Source of the DNA: Syntrophaceticus sp050949745 | Lineage (GTDB): Bacteria; Bacillota; DSM-12270; Thermacetogeniales; Thermacetogeniaceae | DNA length: 64,000 nucleotides | Assembly (NCBI GenBank): GCA_050949745.1 | Contig: JBMNGF010000007.1 | Span: 38,595 to 102,594, forward strand | Direction: 5' to 3' | Part shown: in pieces, positions 34,787 to 44,136 of the stretch | Numbering within the stretch: position 1 is the stretch's first letter | How the letters are laid out: the number at the start of each line of letters is the position of its first letter | The notes under the pieces: generated by a model | Database searches by the model: none | The model's input: the letters and a program-made list of their open reading frames with translations, nothing else | What the model was told of the DNA's origin: nothing | Program-made: the position numbers and the translations under genes

Positions 34787-36577
34787 ATGGGCAGCTATGA
34801 TGACCAATACAACCCGGCTGATGATGTAGCAGAAAGCGGCAAACAGGCACTGCGAACCGGCGGTAAGGCCATGGGGCAGATTGCTAAAAAGGGTGCAAAA
34901 AGTGCGGGAAAAGCTCTAATAAAAGGGGGTATAAAAGCTGGTGTGTATATCATAAGCACGGTTGGAGCGCCTTTAATAGCTATAGGAGGGGTAGCCCTCT
35001 TATTAGTGCTCCTCCTGCTGGTGATTTTTGGAGCGATGCCTACTGATATGGATGCACGGGAAGAAAAGCTTAAAAAATATGCAATAGAACAGGTAGATAA
35101 AAAAAATACCGAAAACACGTGGGTAGTAGCCGGAGACGGTTCTTGGTATCCAGGGCGGGGCGACCAACACCTGGGTCAACTTGCGGACAGGTATGGTAGA
35201 GACTCAAGATTAATAAATCAGTGGGGGGACATTTATGCTCCGGTTATAATGCAAGCAATGATGTCAGATAAAGACGAAGACGAAATGCTAGATAACCCAG
35301 GATGGGTAAAAGAAAGATTGAGGCATGCGGCTGAAGGTTTAAAGCCGTATTTTTATTATAAGGAATCTACGGTTGAGGTGGAATATACGGCCGTAAACGA
35401 GGACGGTGAAGAAGAAACCGTTATAGACAGCTACCCGGTGTACCTGTTGGTAGAAGCGTACACTATCCGCGGTCATTGGCAGTACAGTTACAAACAAACC
35501 GAATGGACGGAACCTGACGGCAATGTCCGGCGAGAAGAGAAATGTATTAGGACAGAACGGGTAGCTGACGGTAAGGAATATCTGAAAGAATACTTGCTGG
35601 AAGTCTATGAGGGGCTTGACGAGGTAGATGATGAAGATGTTGAGTTAACCATCTTGAGTACAATTGAGCTTGCAAAGGCCTTTACACTTGAAAAGGAGCA
35701 CCTGGCATGGCTTGAGGGTCACGGAGCTTTAGCGACGTTTGTTTCTGCGGTAGGCATCCCTGAAGAATACAGGGCTTATCTCGAAGAAGCAGAACAGCTT
35801 ACGGGTATCCCCGTTTGGTTTTTGGCAGGTTTAATTCATCGCGAAAGTACCTGGAACCCTAATCTGGTAACACCGCCTTATAACTGTTTTGGACTGACGC
35901 AACAACACCCCAGGTGGTGGCCGGATAGGGCTGCACGATGGGGTTTTGACCCCGAAAGGGATAAGTGGGACCCCCGAGTACAGATTTTAGCAGGAGCCTA
36001 TCTGCTTAAAGAAAATGGCGGGTCTGTTAATTGGGAAAGTCTTGATCCAGCGGGTGAGCCGCCTCCTGAACTGCAGCCTGCTCTGGCGTTTTATGGCGGC
36101 TACGGGAAAGATGTATCAAAAGCCCAGGAGTACATAAACTCTCTATGGAAACTGGCACAGGGCTACGCGTGTACCGGTACGTGGCCGACCCCGGGCTATA
36201 CGACCATCACAAGTCAGTTTGGCATGAGAAAACATCCGATATCTGGAGTATGGAAACAGCATACCGGTATCGACATTAGTGCTCCGATGAGTGCGAAGGT
36301 TGTATCGGTTTCAGGTGGTGTGGTTTATTCGGCATCTGCGGGATGGAATGGTGGTTGGGGTAATGTGGTTTATGTTAGGGACAATCAATATGAATACCAG
36401 TATGCTCATTTAAGCAAAATCAACGTAAAAGCTGGCGATGTAGTAGAGCCCGGGACGCTGATCGGGTTAGTTGGCAGCACAGGTTCTTCAACGGGTCCGC
36501 ACTTGCACTTTGGAATCAGGCCGGCCGGCACTTCAACATGGATTGACCCGCTACCAATTATTGGCGGCTTAAGATAA
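34787..36577 (+). CDS. Bifunctional peptidoglycan hydrolase (transglycosylase + M23 endopeptidase), VirB1-like
   Basis: A 596-aa membrane-anchored enzyme. Glycine/lysine-rich N-terminus, one membrane segment (residues about 60-83), an acidic stalk, a lysozyme-like domain with LIHRESTWNPN (about residue 350) and FGLTQQ, and a C-terminal M23 domain with HTGIDIS (about 491), YAHLS and HLHFG (about 571). It would open the wall for the conjugation channel. The ATG at 34,787 has a GGGGGTGAT site; the longer frame begins inside a terminator. Confidence 0.92.
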   Translation: MGSYDDQYNPADDVAESGKQALRTGGKAMGQIAKKGAKSAGKALIKGGIKAGVYIISTVGAPLIAIGGVALLLVLLLLVIFGAMPTDMDAREEKLKKYAIEQVDKKNTENTWVVAGDGSWYPGRGDQHLGQLADRYGRDSRLINQWGDIYAPVIMQAMMSDKDEDEMLDNPGWVKERLRHAAEGLKPYFYYKESTVEVEYTAVNEDGEEETVIDSYPVYLLVEAYTIRGHWQYSYKQTEWTEPDGNVRREEKCIRTERVADGKEYLKEYLLEVYEGLDEVDDEDVELTILSTIELAKAFTLEKEHLAWLEGHGALATFVSAVGIPEEYRAYLEEAEQLTGIPVWFLAGLIHRESTWNPNLVTPPYNCFGLTQQHPRWWPDRAARWGFDPERDKWDPRVQILAGAYLLKENGGSVNWESLDPAGEPPPELQPALAFYGGYGKDVSKAQEYINSLWKLAQGYACTGTWPTPGYTTITSQFGMRKHPISGVWKQHTGIDISAPMSAKVVSVSGGVVYSASAGWNGGWGNVVYVRDNQYEYQYAHLSKINVKAGDVVEPGTLIGLVGSTGSSTGPHLHFGIRPAGTSTWIDPLPIIGGLR

Positions 36578-36601
36578 AAAAAAGGGGGGGGATGAAATAA
36601 T

Positions 36602-37459
36602 ATGCAGGTATTGATATTGGCAGGTAATGCTGGCTACATAGCAGATTATTTAATTCAAAACGAACACGACGTAAAAGAGTGTTTTTCGACCGATAATGCA
36701 GAACGTATGTTTGACCAGCAAAGCCCTGATGTAGTGCTGTTTTTTGATGACGTAGCAGAACTCCCCCCGGTAGACCGGAGGGGAGCGTTACGGGTATTAA
36801 CTGCAAAAACTAGGGTTGTCCTGTTGGCCGCTAAGACCAGCCCGTTGGTGACATATGCTGCAGGATTGGGTGTCAGGGACTTCGTCTTCCTACCGGCAGA
36901 ACCGGCAAAGATACTTCACCGGGTAGAGCATCCTGCCCTGCCCGAGGAAGCTGCAAATATTTTGGGAGGAGTGAAACTACCGGAAGATGGTAAATTACCG
37001 GAGAAAAAACAGGCGAAAAGACTGGAGAAGGAGCAGGACGAAAGTCCAGAAAAGGAAAAAGGATGGTTTAGTTTTGCGAAACTTATTGAACAATACAAGA
37101 AACGGAAAGCGAATAAACAACTGCAAGTAGCAGATAAACATGAAACAACAGGAGCGGGAGAGGCAGTTGGCCGTAAACCGGCAATCGATATTGATATAGA
37201 TTGCTTGCGAAGTACCTTAGAAAAAGCACAGAAAGGCACAAGACGTGCTGGGAAGGCAGTATATGTCTATACAGCCCTATCCTTACAGATGGCAGAATTG
37301 GCACTTTGGGGAGTATTCTTTGTTGCCTTGGGATTAGGGCTTGTCTATACGGCAGGCTGGGTATGTCAAGAGGCAGGCTGGACAGAAGGGCTGTGTAAAG
37401 TAGTCATTACCCTATCTCATAAAATTGCAGGTATAGCGAAAGGCGTAAAAGGGCGATAA
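36602..37459 (+). CDS. Receiver-like domain protein with C-terminal membrane segment
   Basis: A 285-aa protein. Residues 1-110 resemble a response-regulator fold (QVLILAGNAGYIADYL, DVVLFFDDVAEL, RVVLLAAKTSPLVTYAAGLGVRDFVFLP) of the CpaE/pseudo-receiver kind. A long charged linker follows and one membrane segment near residues 240-262. It lies between the wall hydrolase and VirD4, so a regulatory or positioning role in the secretion apparatus is likely. Phosphorylation competence is doubtful. Confidence 0.6.
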   Translation: MQVLILAGNAGYIADYLIQNEHDVKECFSTDNAERMFDQQSPDVVLFFDDVAELPPVDRRGALRVLTAKTRVVLLAAKTSPLVTYAAGLGVRDFVFLPAEPAKILHRVEHPALPEEAANILGGVKLPEDGKLPEKKQAKRLEKEQDESPEKEKGWFSFAKLIEQYKKRKANKQLQVADKHETTGAGEAVGRKPAIDIDIDCLRSTLEKAQKGTRRAGKAVYVYTALSLQMAELALWGVFFVALGLGLVYTAGWVCQEAGWTEGLCKVVITLSHKIAGIAKGVKGR

Positions 37460-37471
37460 TATCGCCCTTTT
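37447..37471 (+). terminator. Terminator after the receiver-like gene
   Basis: AAAGGGCGAT/ATCGCCCTTT stem then TTCTTG. Confidence 0.75.
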
Positions 37472-37494
37472 CTTGTTTGTAGGGAGGTTGCGAC

Positions 37495-39534
37495 ATGGGC
37501 AAAACTAAGCTGTTACAGGCATTAAAGACGATGAGCGATAAAAAGAAACAGAAGCTGTTTGCAGGGGTAGTTGTTGCTGCTGCAGGGATAATCCTGTTTA
37601 TTCAGGCTAAAGTATTATTCCTGGCACTGCTTTTATCGGTAGGAGCGTATCTGTTCTGCAAAAACGGAAACAAGCCTCAAAGATTAGGAATAGCCTTGTT
37701 GCCGGTGTTTACAGGGCTTGCATTAGCCTGGTGTACTGCCGGTGTCACTCAAAACGTTTTAGCGTCAGCTGCAAAATTTAAAGACCAGCCAGTGCCGCCT
37801 GTGGTGTCTTATAAGGCATGGATTGGGGCCGAAGCCCCAGCCGGTAAAGCCGATGTGGTAGGTAGGTGGGCACTGCTGATAGGTGCAGGCGCTGGGTTTC
37901 TGATAGCTGTAAAAGTGCGGCCTAGCGCCAGGCATGGGCCGGGGGTTGTGGGCGGTAGACGTGTTTTAGAGGGTGGTTGGTCAACCCTAAATGATTTGAC
38001 TTCTGCGTGCGATTTTGGGCCACCCCGGGAAAAGGAAGGGGGGTTACCGCTTGGAAAGCTTCAGGGGCAAATAGTGAGGTTGAATCCGCAAAAGGGGAAG
38101 ATAAAAATAGCCGGACATGCATTAATCGCAGGTGCTACAGGGACAGGGAAGTCTTATACATGTATCAGAAACTTAATTATTTCTGCGGTATGCGACGAAC
38201 ATTCGATAGTGATAACAGACCCGAAGGGCGAACTATTTGAGGACATGGGCGGCTGGCTGAAAGACAAGGGATATGAACTGCTAGGGTTTAATGTTTCTAA
38301 CCCTCAAAAATCGCATAGGTGGAATCCGCTGTTAGAATGTCAAGGCTATGAGGATATTATGGATTTAGCTGAATGGCTTATTAATGCAGCTGGTGACGAC
38401 CACGCTTTCTTTTCCGGTGGCGAGAAAAACATATTAGCAGCAGCTCTAGCATATACCCGATGGGTATTACCGGAAGCTCAGCGGCATCTAGCTTCGGCTT
38501 TATCTGTCCTTACGTGGCAGCAGGATGTAATGCACGAAAAATATAGTGCAGCGTTTAAACAGAAAAAGGTACCCAAAGGGGCATTTGAAACCTGGTGTGC
38601 TGCGCAAGGGCATTACAACAACTACATTGAAGGTGTCCGCAATAAGGTGCGCTCTATCACAAAAGGCAGCCTATCTGCGCTTACGGCGGATTGTGATTTT
38701 GACTTAGCGGATATTGGCAGAAAGAAAACGGCATTGTTCTTGATTTTGCCGGATGAGGGCGACATGCGTTCTCTTTACGTGCCGTTTTATGCGTTCATGT
38801 TCAGACGGCTGAGAGAAGTTGCAGAGCTGTCTTCCGGAGGACGGCTGCCTGTTCCGACAAGGTTTATTTTGGATGAATTTGCTAACATAGGCCGTATTCC
38901 AGAAATCGACAAGGTTTGCGCCCTTGGGCGTTCCCGAGGGATTATGATACAGATAGCAATTCAGAACCTGGGGCAGATGAAGGGGTTATATGCACGTGAA
39001 AAGGCCTGGGAGGCGGTACTGGGAAACATGCCGGTAAAGATATGTTTATCTACTGACGATTTAGATACAGCAAGGTATTTTACAAACATGATGGGCGATG
39101 CCCGGGTGTATGATATTAGCGAATCTCGGGATATCTCTACTCCCTGGGCTGGACTGGAAGTAAAGAAGCGGGAATCGACTAAGGATAAGCACGTTATGGC
39201 CCCCTGGGAACTGCTGCAGCTGCCGGAAGACGACTGTATCGTGTTGTTACGCGGAAAAAGACCCAGCTACATGCAGAAAATCCCCTGGGTGGAGCTTCCA
39301 CAAGCGAAGGAAATTCAGTCCAGTCCAAAACTGCGGGCCGAAGAAATGCTGCCCGACACTACTCCTGCAGAGCTGCCAGATTTCCCAGAGGCAAAAAAAC
39401 CGGTTGAAAAAGACCAGGGGCGGGGCAGGGGTGGGAAAAGCAAGGTAAAAAAGAAGTCGGAGCCTGCAGGTGAAACTAAAGCTCTTTTTCCGGATGATGA
39501 AGAAGTAAAAGGGTTGTTAGGAATAGATGAATAA
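37495..39534 (+). CDS. VirD4/TraG-type coupling protein
   Basis: A 679-aa type IV coupling ATPase. Two N-terminal membrane segments (about 20-60 and 120-142), Walker A GATGTGKS (about residue 212), ITDPKGELFED, Walker B FILDEFANIG (about 456) and LGRSRGIMIQIAIQNLGQ. The C-terminus is charged and proline-rich, a likely substrate-contact tail. It delivers the DNA-protein complex to the channel. The Walker motifs and length are complete. Confidence 0.93.
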   Translation: MGKTKLLQALKTMSDKKKQKLFAGVVVAAAGIILFIQAKVLFLALLLSVGAYLFCKNGNKPQRLGIALLPVFTGLALAWCTAGVTQNVLASAAKFKDQPVPPVVSYKAWIGAEAPAGKADVVGRWALLIGAGAGFLIAVKVRPSARHGPGVVGGRRVLEGGWSTLNDLTSACDFGPPREKEGGLPLGKLQGQIVRLNPQKGKIKIAGHALIAGATGTGKSYTCIRNLIISAVCDEHSIVITDPKGELFEDMGGWLKDKGYELLGFNVSNPQKSHRWNPLLECQGYEDIMDLAEWLINAAGDDHAFFSGGEKNILAAALAYTRWVLPEAQRHLASALSVLTWQQDVMHEKYSAAFKQKKVPKGAFETWCAAQGHYNNYIEGVRNKVRSITKGSLSALTADCDFDLADIGRKKTALFLILPDEGDMRSLYVPFYAFMFRRLREVAELSSGGRLPVPTRFILDEFANIGRIPEIDKVCALGRSRGIMIQIAIQNLGQMKGLYAREKAWEAVLGNMPVKICLSTDDLDTARYFTNMMGDARVYDISESRDISTPWAGLEVKKRESTKDKHVMAPWELLQLPEDDCIVLLRGKRPSYMQKIPWVELPQAKEIQSSPKLRAEEMLPDTTPAELPDFPEAKKPVEKDQGRGRGGKSKVKKKSEPAGETKALFPDDEEVKGLLGIDE

Positions 39535-39560
39535 AATGTCGCGCGTGCGACCAAAAGAAG

Positions 39561-39585
39561 ACCCGGCTGTTAGCCGGGTTTTTCT
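39561..39585 (+). terminator. Terminator after VirD4
   Basis: ACCCGGC/GCCGGGT stem followed by TTTTCTATTTA. Confidence 0.75.
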
Positions 39586-39603
39586 ATTTATGAGGTGATT
39601 TCA

Positions 39604-39855
39604 ATGAGCGATAAACAAGATAAGCAAGATGTTTTTAAGATGCTACAACCAGGCGACGATATTTCCATTACCTGGGCAGCCATACCCCCGGGAATGAGAC
39701 CTATCCTTTATCCCCCCGGAGGTAAGGTACTGCAGGCTAAACCGGACATGATAGCTGTTCGCTCTCCTGCGGGCTATGTTTTCTGTGTGTCACGGTATCA
39801 CATCACCACGGGCACGGAAATCAGGGTTAAAAAGAAAGGAAGAATGGTATCATGA
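39604..39855 (+). CDS. Small hypothetical protein
   Basis: An 83-aa soluble protein from the ATG behind GAGGTGAT; composition suggests a beta-rich fold (CVSRYHITTGTEIRVKKKG at the end). It overlaps the next gene by 4 bp (ATGA), so they are coupled. No family recognised. Confidence 0.5.
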   Translation: MSDKQDKQDVFKMLQPGDDISITWAAIPPGMRPILYPPGGKVLQAKPDMIAVRSPAGYVFCVSRYHITTGTEIRVKKKGRMVS

Positions 39856-40376
39856 CCGGCAAAACTCATGCTGCTGCAGGTGCGTTTGTAGGGGCAGCTG
39901 CAGGTCAGGTGGTAGGTGCTCCAATTGTTGGCCTGCTGTTAGGTGCACTAGCAGGGCTTTTACCGGATATTGATCATCCGGGGAGCATCTTGGGCAGAAA
40001 GGTAAAGCCGGTTTCTATTGCTGTAAACGTAATGGCAGGACATAGAGGTATTACCCACACGATCTGGTTCTGTGGTGCAGCAGCTGTTGGGATGGCACTC
40101 ATTTCAGCAGCAGTGGAGCCGATTTTGGAAGCAGTTATCCCCTGGCCTTCACCCCTAGCGGTGGGGTTTATATTTTTCCTGGGAACGTTATCGCATTTAC
40201 TATTAGACGGCATGACTATTTCGGGGGTAGAACCTTTCTATCCTGTACGACTACCGGGCTGTCTGGCATGGCTGCAGCATCCTAGGGGGCCGATAAAGAC
40301 GGGTACTGAATTAATCGAATTGCCATTAATTTTTATGTTTATCGTTTTGAGTTTAAAAGCGGGAGGTGTGTTGTAG
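39852..40376 (+). CDS. YdjM/DUF457 membrane-bound metal-dependent hydrolase
   Basis: A 174-aa membrane protein with the YdjM signature: TGKTHAAAGAF at the N-terminus, LLPDIDHPGSILGRK (about residue 40), HRGITHT (about 63) and a later SHLLLDGMT. The histidines and aspartates probably bind metal at the membrane face. Family function is poorly defined. Confidence 0.8.
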   Translation: MTGKTHAAAGAFVGAAAGQVVGAPIVGLLLGALAGLLPDIDHPGSILGRKVKPVSIAVNVMAGHRGITHTIWFCGAAAVGMALISAAVEPILEAVIPWPSPLAVGFIFFLGTLSHLLLDGMTISGVEPFYPVRLPGCLAWLQHPRGPIKTGTELIELPLIFMFIVLSLKAGGVL

Positions 40377-40637
40377 GTGGACGTGGACACTGTTAGTGAT
40401 AACCAACAGCCGACAGAAAAGGCTGTCAAGAGGGTACGGAGAACAGGGATGAGCATCCTTGGTTGGTTTTGGGGCTTGGCGTTGGATTTATTTTGGTTAG
40501 CAGCAGTGATTATTGTAGTTTCAGCTGCTATCTGGGGTGCGTACAGCTACGGGGCGCAGGTAGGATGGGAGCACCCTGTTTTGACGCAGATGGCAGAGTT
40601 TATAGGAGGGGTGTGGAGCAACGTTGTTAAAAAATAG
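40377..40637 (+). CDS. Small single-pass membrane protein
   Basis: An 86-aa protein with a basic N-terminal part and one hydrophobic segment (about residues 25-52). The GTG start directly follows the YdjM-like stop. No homology recognised. Confidence 0.5.
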   Translation: MDVDTVSDNQQPTEKAVKRVRRTGMSILGWFWGLALDLFWLAAVIIVVSAAIWGAYSYGAQVGWEHPVLTQMAEFIGGVWSNVVKK

Positions 40638-40700
40638 CTTAAAGATAATACCCGAAACAGTAAAACTCTATAACTTTAATGGTGGTATTTATGCAGATTT

Positions 40701-40916
40701 GTAACCTCACCTGGCGGCGTAATACTTAACCCTTTCTGCGGTAGCGTGTCAACTTTAGTGGCGGCGAAAATAGAGGGTTTTAACTATATAGGTATTGACC
40801 AGGACGCAGAAAGCATCAAGACCACGGAACAGCGGTGCTGGTTTTCTAGCTTTGCCGAGAAGGATATTATTAAGGATAAAAAGAAATCCATATATGGACA
40901 AGTTTCGCTATTTTAG
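40701..40916 (+). pseudogene. C-terminal remnant of a DNA methyltransferase
   Basis: An open frame without start reads TSPGGVILNPFCGSVSTLVA and continues EGFNYIGIDQDAES before stopping at 40,914. This is motif I and the following strand of a beta-class (D12/N4-N6) DNA methylase, where motif I lies near the C-terminus. Everything upstream, including the catalytic PPY box, is gone. It is unrelated to the intact 12-kb methylase in motif order. Confidence 0.75.
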
Positions 40917-40957
40917 GAGACGCCCCTAGTGAGGAGGACTAGGGGCGTCTCTTTTTA
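40917..40957 (+). terminator. Strong terminator after the methylase remnant
   Basis: GAGACGCCCCTAGT/ACTAGGGGCGTCTC stem, 14 bp, followed by TTTTTATAA. Confidence 0.9.
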
Positions 40958-41076
40958 TAAGAGCTAAGACATATGCTCCGAAAAAACCGGGGTATTTTCT
41001 TTTTTGTAGGGGGGGGTGATTAAGAAGGTCAAAACTAAAAGGCATGGTAGCTACAAAGAGAGGAGGTGTGGCGATA

Positions 41077-41514
41077 TTGACAGAGGAGAAAAAAGATGAA
41101 AAAGAGAGGCGAAAAAGCATAGCTTGGTGGTTAATTGTTGCGCTCCTGTTTATTCTGGCTATCTGTAGATTTACCTGCCAAAAAGAGGCGGTAGTACCCC
41201 TAGTACCACCAGAGGGGGAGTACTTCAGCCAGGAGCGGCAGGAACAAAAACAGGGACATGTAGGAACGTCTATCCCTGCCAGTGTTGCTGTCCAGGACGG
41301 AAAAGCTGTTATCGGTATAATAAATACTGGCAGCTATGCGTACATCCCTTATACAGTTGCAGGCGGGAAAGAGGTTTACCGGGCTTCTAGGGCGCTGCGG
41401 CCGGGTGAGAGGGTAACGGCGGTGCTTTCGGTAGGTAATGCTGAAAAATGCGTTACTTATATTCAAGTCCCATCGGGAGAGAGGTTTTCCGTGACGACTA
41501 AGTTAGTACATTGA
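41077..41514 (+). CDS. Membrane-anchored extracytoplasmic protein, unknown function
   Basis: A 145-aa protein from TTG behind AGGAGGTG. A charged N-terminus precedes one membrane segment (about residues 15-33); the rest is an exported beta-rich domain (ASVAVQDGKAVIGIINTG, TAVLSVGNAEKCVTY). It overlaps no neighbour but abuts the LRR gene, opening the surface-protein block. No family assigned. Confidence 0.55.
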   Translation: MTEEKKDEKERRKSIAWWLIVALLFILAICRFTCQKEAVVPLVPPEGEYFSQERQEQKQGHVGTSIPASVAVQDGKAVIGIINTGSYAYIPYTVAGGKEVYRASRALRPGERVTAVLSVGNAEKCVTYIQVPSGERFSVTTKLVH

Positions 41515-41529
41515 GTGAGGAGGTTTTTT

Positions 41530-43353
41530 ATGTTTAAAAAAGTTGTTACTGTTGTATGCGTGGTTTTGTTAGCTGTAATAATGCCGCTTTGCCTGCAGGG
41601 TGACGGCATAGGAATTGCGGGTGCAAACGAGGCAGAGTTTGATTTTGATTCAGCGACGGGGGCTATAACAAAATATAGAGGCCCCGGGGGTGACGTGGTA
41701 ATCCCTGCAGAGATAGGTGGGGTTAGCGTTACCAGTATAGGTAGCCAGGCTTTTACTGGCTGTACCGGGTTAACAGGTATTACTATTCCAGGGAGCGTTA
41801 CCAGTATAGGTAGCCAGGCTTTTAAGAACTGCAGCAACTTAACAAATTTGGCTTTTGAGTCAAAAACCCTACCAACTTTTTTTGCCGGAAGCCCATATAC
41901 TTTCGAGGGAACCAACATAACAAGCTTTGCTTTTGAAGATGGGGTAACTGCAATACCAGGCTACATATTTGCAGGTTGCACATCACTTAAATCAGTAACT
42001 ATTCCAGATAGCGTAACCAGTATAGGCAGCGGTGCTTTCGGAGGCTGCACCGGCTTGACAGGTATTACTATTCCAGGGAGCGTTACCAGTATCGGCAGCC
42101 ATGCTTTTAATGGTTGCACCGGCTTGACAGGTATTACTATTCCAGGGAGCGTTACCAGTATAGGTAGCCAGGCTTTTAAGAACTGCAGCAACTTAACAAA
42201 TTTGGCTTTTGAGTCAAAAACCCTACCAACTTTTTTTGCCGGAAGCCCATATACTTTCGAGGGAACCAACATAACAAGCTTTGCTTTTGAAGATGGGGTA
42301 ACTGCAATACCAGGCTACATATTTGCAGGTTGCACATCACTTAAATCAGTAACTATTCCAGATAGCGTAACCAGTATAGGCAGCGGTGCTTTCGGAGGCT
42401 GCACCGGCTTGACAGGTATTACTATTCCAGGGAGCGTTACCAGTATCGGCAGCCATGCTTTTAATGGTTGCACCGGCTTGACAGGTATTACTATTCCAGG
42501 GAGCGTTACCAGTATAGGTAGCCAGGCTTTTAAGAACTGCAGCAACTTAACAAATTTGGCTTTTGAGTCAAAAACCCTACCAACTTTTTTTGCCGGAAGC
42601 CCATATACTTTCGAGGGAACCAACATAACAAGCTTTGCTTTTGAAGATGGGGTAACTGCAATACCAGGCTACATATTTGCAGGTTGCACATCACTTAAAT
42701 CAGTAACTATTCCAGATAGCGTAACCAGTATAGGTAACATGGCATTCAGATATTGCGCCGGATTAACTAGCGTTACTATCCCAGAAAGTGTTATCAAAAT
42801 AGGTGACAATGCGTTTGAGTTTTGTACTGGTTTAACTGGCGTTGCTATTCCAGGAAGTGTTACCAGTATAGGCAACTGGGCATTTTGTGGATGCACAGCG
42901 TTAACAGAATTTACTATTCCGGACAGCATAACCCATATAAGCAGCGGACTTCTTGAGGGATGCACAAGACTGACTAGTATTACTGTCCCCGAAAATATTA
43001 CTAGCATGAGCCACAGGGCCTTTCAAGGCTGCACAGGTTTAACTGAAATTACATTTTTAAACCCCAACACGGCAATATACGATTCCAGCAGCACGATAAG
43101 CCCTACAGCTACAATCCGAGGGTATGTTCCGTCGACTGCTAAGGTGTATGCAGATAAGTACAACAGAAAATTTCAAAAACTGCTCCGAGCAGGAGAACCG
43201 GGAAATAAAAACATTAGTATTCCTGACCCGAAAAACCGAACATTTAACCCGGGGCAGCTAGGAAGAGTGAATATTTCTATTCCTGAACCGCAAAAAAGGG
43301 AGCTTCATTCAGGGCAGCAGGGTAAAGTTAATGTTACTATTCAGAGTAAATAA
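41530..43353 (+). CDS. BspA-type leucine-rich-repeat surface protein
   Basis: A 607-aa secreted protein: signal peptide (residues 1-33), then more than twenty BspA/TpLRR repeats of the form VTSIGSxAFxGCTGLTGITI. A 354-bp block is repeated almost exactly 2.7 times within the gene. The C-terminus carries three short imperfect repeats (NISIPDPKNR, NISIPEPQKR, NVTIQSK) and no LPxTG. Such proteins mediate adhesion; on this element it may help mating contact. The ATG at 41,530 follows GAGGAGG. Confidence 0.88.
   Translation: MFKKVVTVVCVVLLAVIMPLCLQGDGIGIAGANEAEFDFDSATGAITKYRGPGGDVVIPAEIGGVSVTSIGSQAFTGCTGLTGITIPGSVTSIGSQAFKNCSNLTNLAFESKTLPTFFAGSPYTFEGTNITSFAFEDGVTAIPGYIFAGCTSLKSVTIPDSVTSIGSGAFGGCTGLTGITIPGSVTSIGSHAFNGCTGLTGITIPGSVTSIGSQAFKNCSNLTNLAFESKTLPTFFAGSPYTFEGTNITSFAFEDGVTAIPGYIFAGCTSLKSVTIPDSVTSIGSGAFGGCTGLTGITIPGSVTSIGSHAFNGCTGLTGITIPGSVTSIGSQAFKNCSNLTNLAFESKTLPTFFAGSPYTFEGTNITSFAFEDGVTAIPGYIFAGCTSLKSVTIPDSVTSIGNMAFRYCAGLTSVTIPESVIKIGDNAFEFCTGLTGVAIPGSVTSIGNWAFCGCTALTEFTIPDSITHISSGLLEGCTRLTSITVPENITSMSHRAFQGCTGLTEITFLNPNTAIYDSSSTISPTATIRGYVPSTAKVYADKYNRKFQKLLRAGEPGNKNISIPDPKNRTFNPGQLGRVNISIPEPQKRELHSGQQGKVNVTIQSK
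41791..42738 (+). repeat. Near-identical 354-bp tandem repeats inside the LRR gene
   Basis: Units start at 41,791, 42,145 and 42,499; the third breaks off near 42,736. Each encodes 118 residues in frame. I saw no difference between units 1 and 2 where I compared them, which implies recent duplication or gene conversion. Confidence 0.9.
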
Positions 43354-43374
43354 AAAAAGGAGATGATTTTTGAT

Positions 43375-44010
43375 ATGCTTTTTAAAAACAGCAGCAAGAC
43401 GTTAATAGCGCAGATTGTCTTAATGTCTTTTTTGGGGGCAGCATTATTTTTGCCTGTAACTGTAGCAGATGCGGGAGTCACTATTTTTTTACAAGGGCAG
43501 ATTGAGCCAGCAAGTATTGATATTGCTCTTGACACCGCAGCTTTAAATTTAGACATTCCTACAGGAGAGACAACTGCTACCGATACAATAGCAGTGTCAT
43601 CTACTAGCTACATCCCGGTAGAGGTGACGCTGGAAGGCGTTGAACACATAAGCGGTTCCTGGGAGCCTACTTTAATCACAGGCGATCCTACAAGTCTAGA
43701 AATAGCCGACGCACAGAAAAAGGCGCGGCTTTCCTTGAATCTTGACCCTGACAACCCAGCATATATGATACCTCCTGCATATAACAAGGTTTGCCCTACG
43801 GGTACAGGAGAAACGGTATCGGCTTATACTGCAGGTAGCTACTCCCCTGCTGCCTACCCGGTAGGCCTAGGGGTTATCACTGATACCGATGGAGTAGCAA
43901 GCAAGTCTATAACTATTGAGGCCGAACTGAATGTTAGCAAAAAACGTATTCTATCAAAAGCATTTGACTCTGAATTAATATTTAACTTTTCCGCTGCAAA
44001 TATTGAGTAA
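43375..44010 (+). CDS. Secreted beta-rich surface protein
   Basis: A 211-aa exported protein. The signal peptide covers residues 1-32 (ending VADAG); the rest is a beta-rich domain with repeated threonine/serine strands (ATDTIAVSSTSYIPVEVTLEG). No anchor motif is visible. ATG at 43,375 has the better spacing to AAAGGAGATG. It follows the LRR gene by 21 bp, so they are probably co-expressed. Confidence 0.6.
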   Translation: MLFKNSSKTLIAQIVLMSFLGAALFLPVTVADAGVTIFLQGQIEPASIDIALDTAALNLDIPTGETTATDTIAVSSTSYIPVEVTLEGVEHISGSWEPTLITGDPTSLEIADAQKKARLSLNLDPDNPAYMIPPAYNKVCPTGTGETVSAYTAGSYSPAAYPVGLGVITDTDGVASKSITIEAELNVSKKRILSKAFDSELIFNFSAANIE

Positions 44011-44031
44011 TATAGAATGCTGCCCTGATTG

Positions 44032-44060
44032 AAAAAACCCCCGGTTTTCGGGGGTTTTTT
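44032..44060 (+). terminator. Terminator after the secreted protein gene
   Basis: AAAACCCCCGG/CGGGGGTTTT stem with T-tract. Confidence 0.85.
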
Positions 44061-44136
44061 ATTTTTGAGGGCAATTTTTAAGAAAGGAGGGGCATGGGTA
44101 TATCGTTAGCCCTAACTATCAAAGGAAGTGAGGTTT

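Noticed and set aside
40992..41078. A 27-codon basic frame before the surface-protein block
   Set aside because: It overlaps the ribosome site of the next gene and is too short and low in complexity to support.
41961..43007. Repeated minus-strand open frames opposite the LRR gene
   Set aside because: They recur with the 354-bp period only because the plus-strand coding repeats do; they lack ribosome sites.
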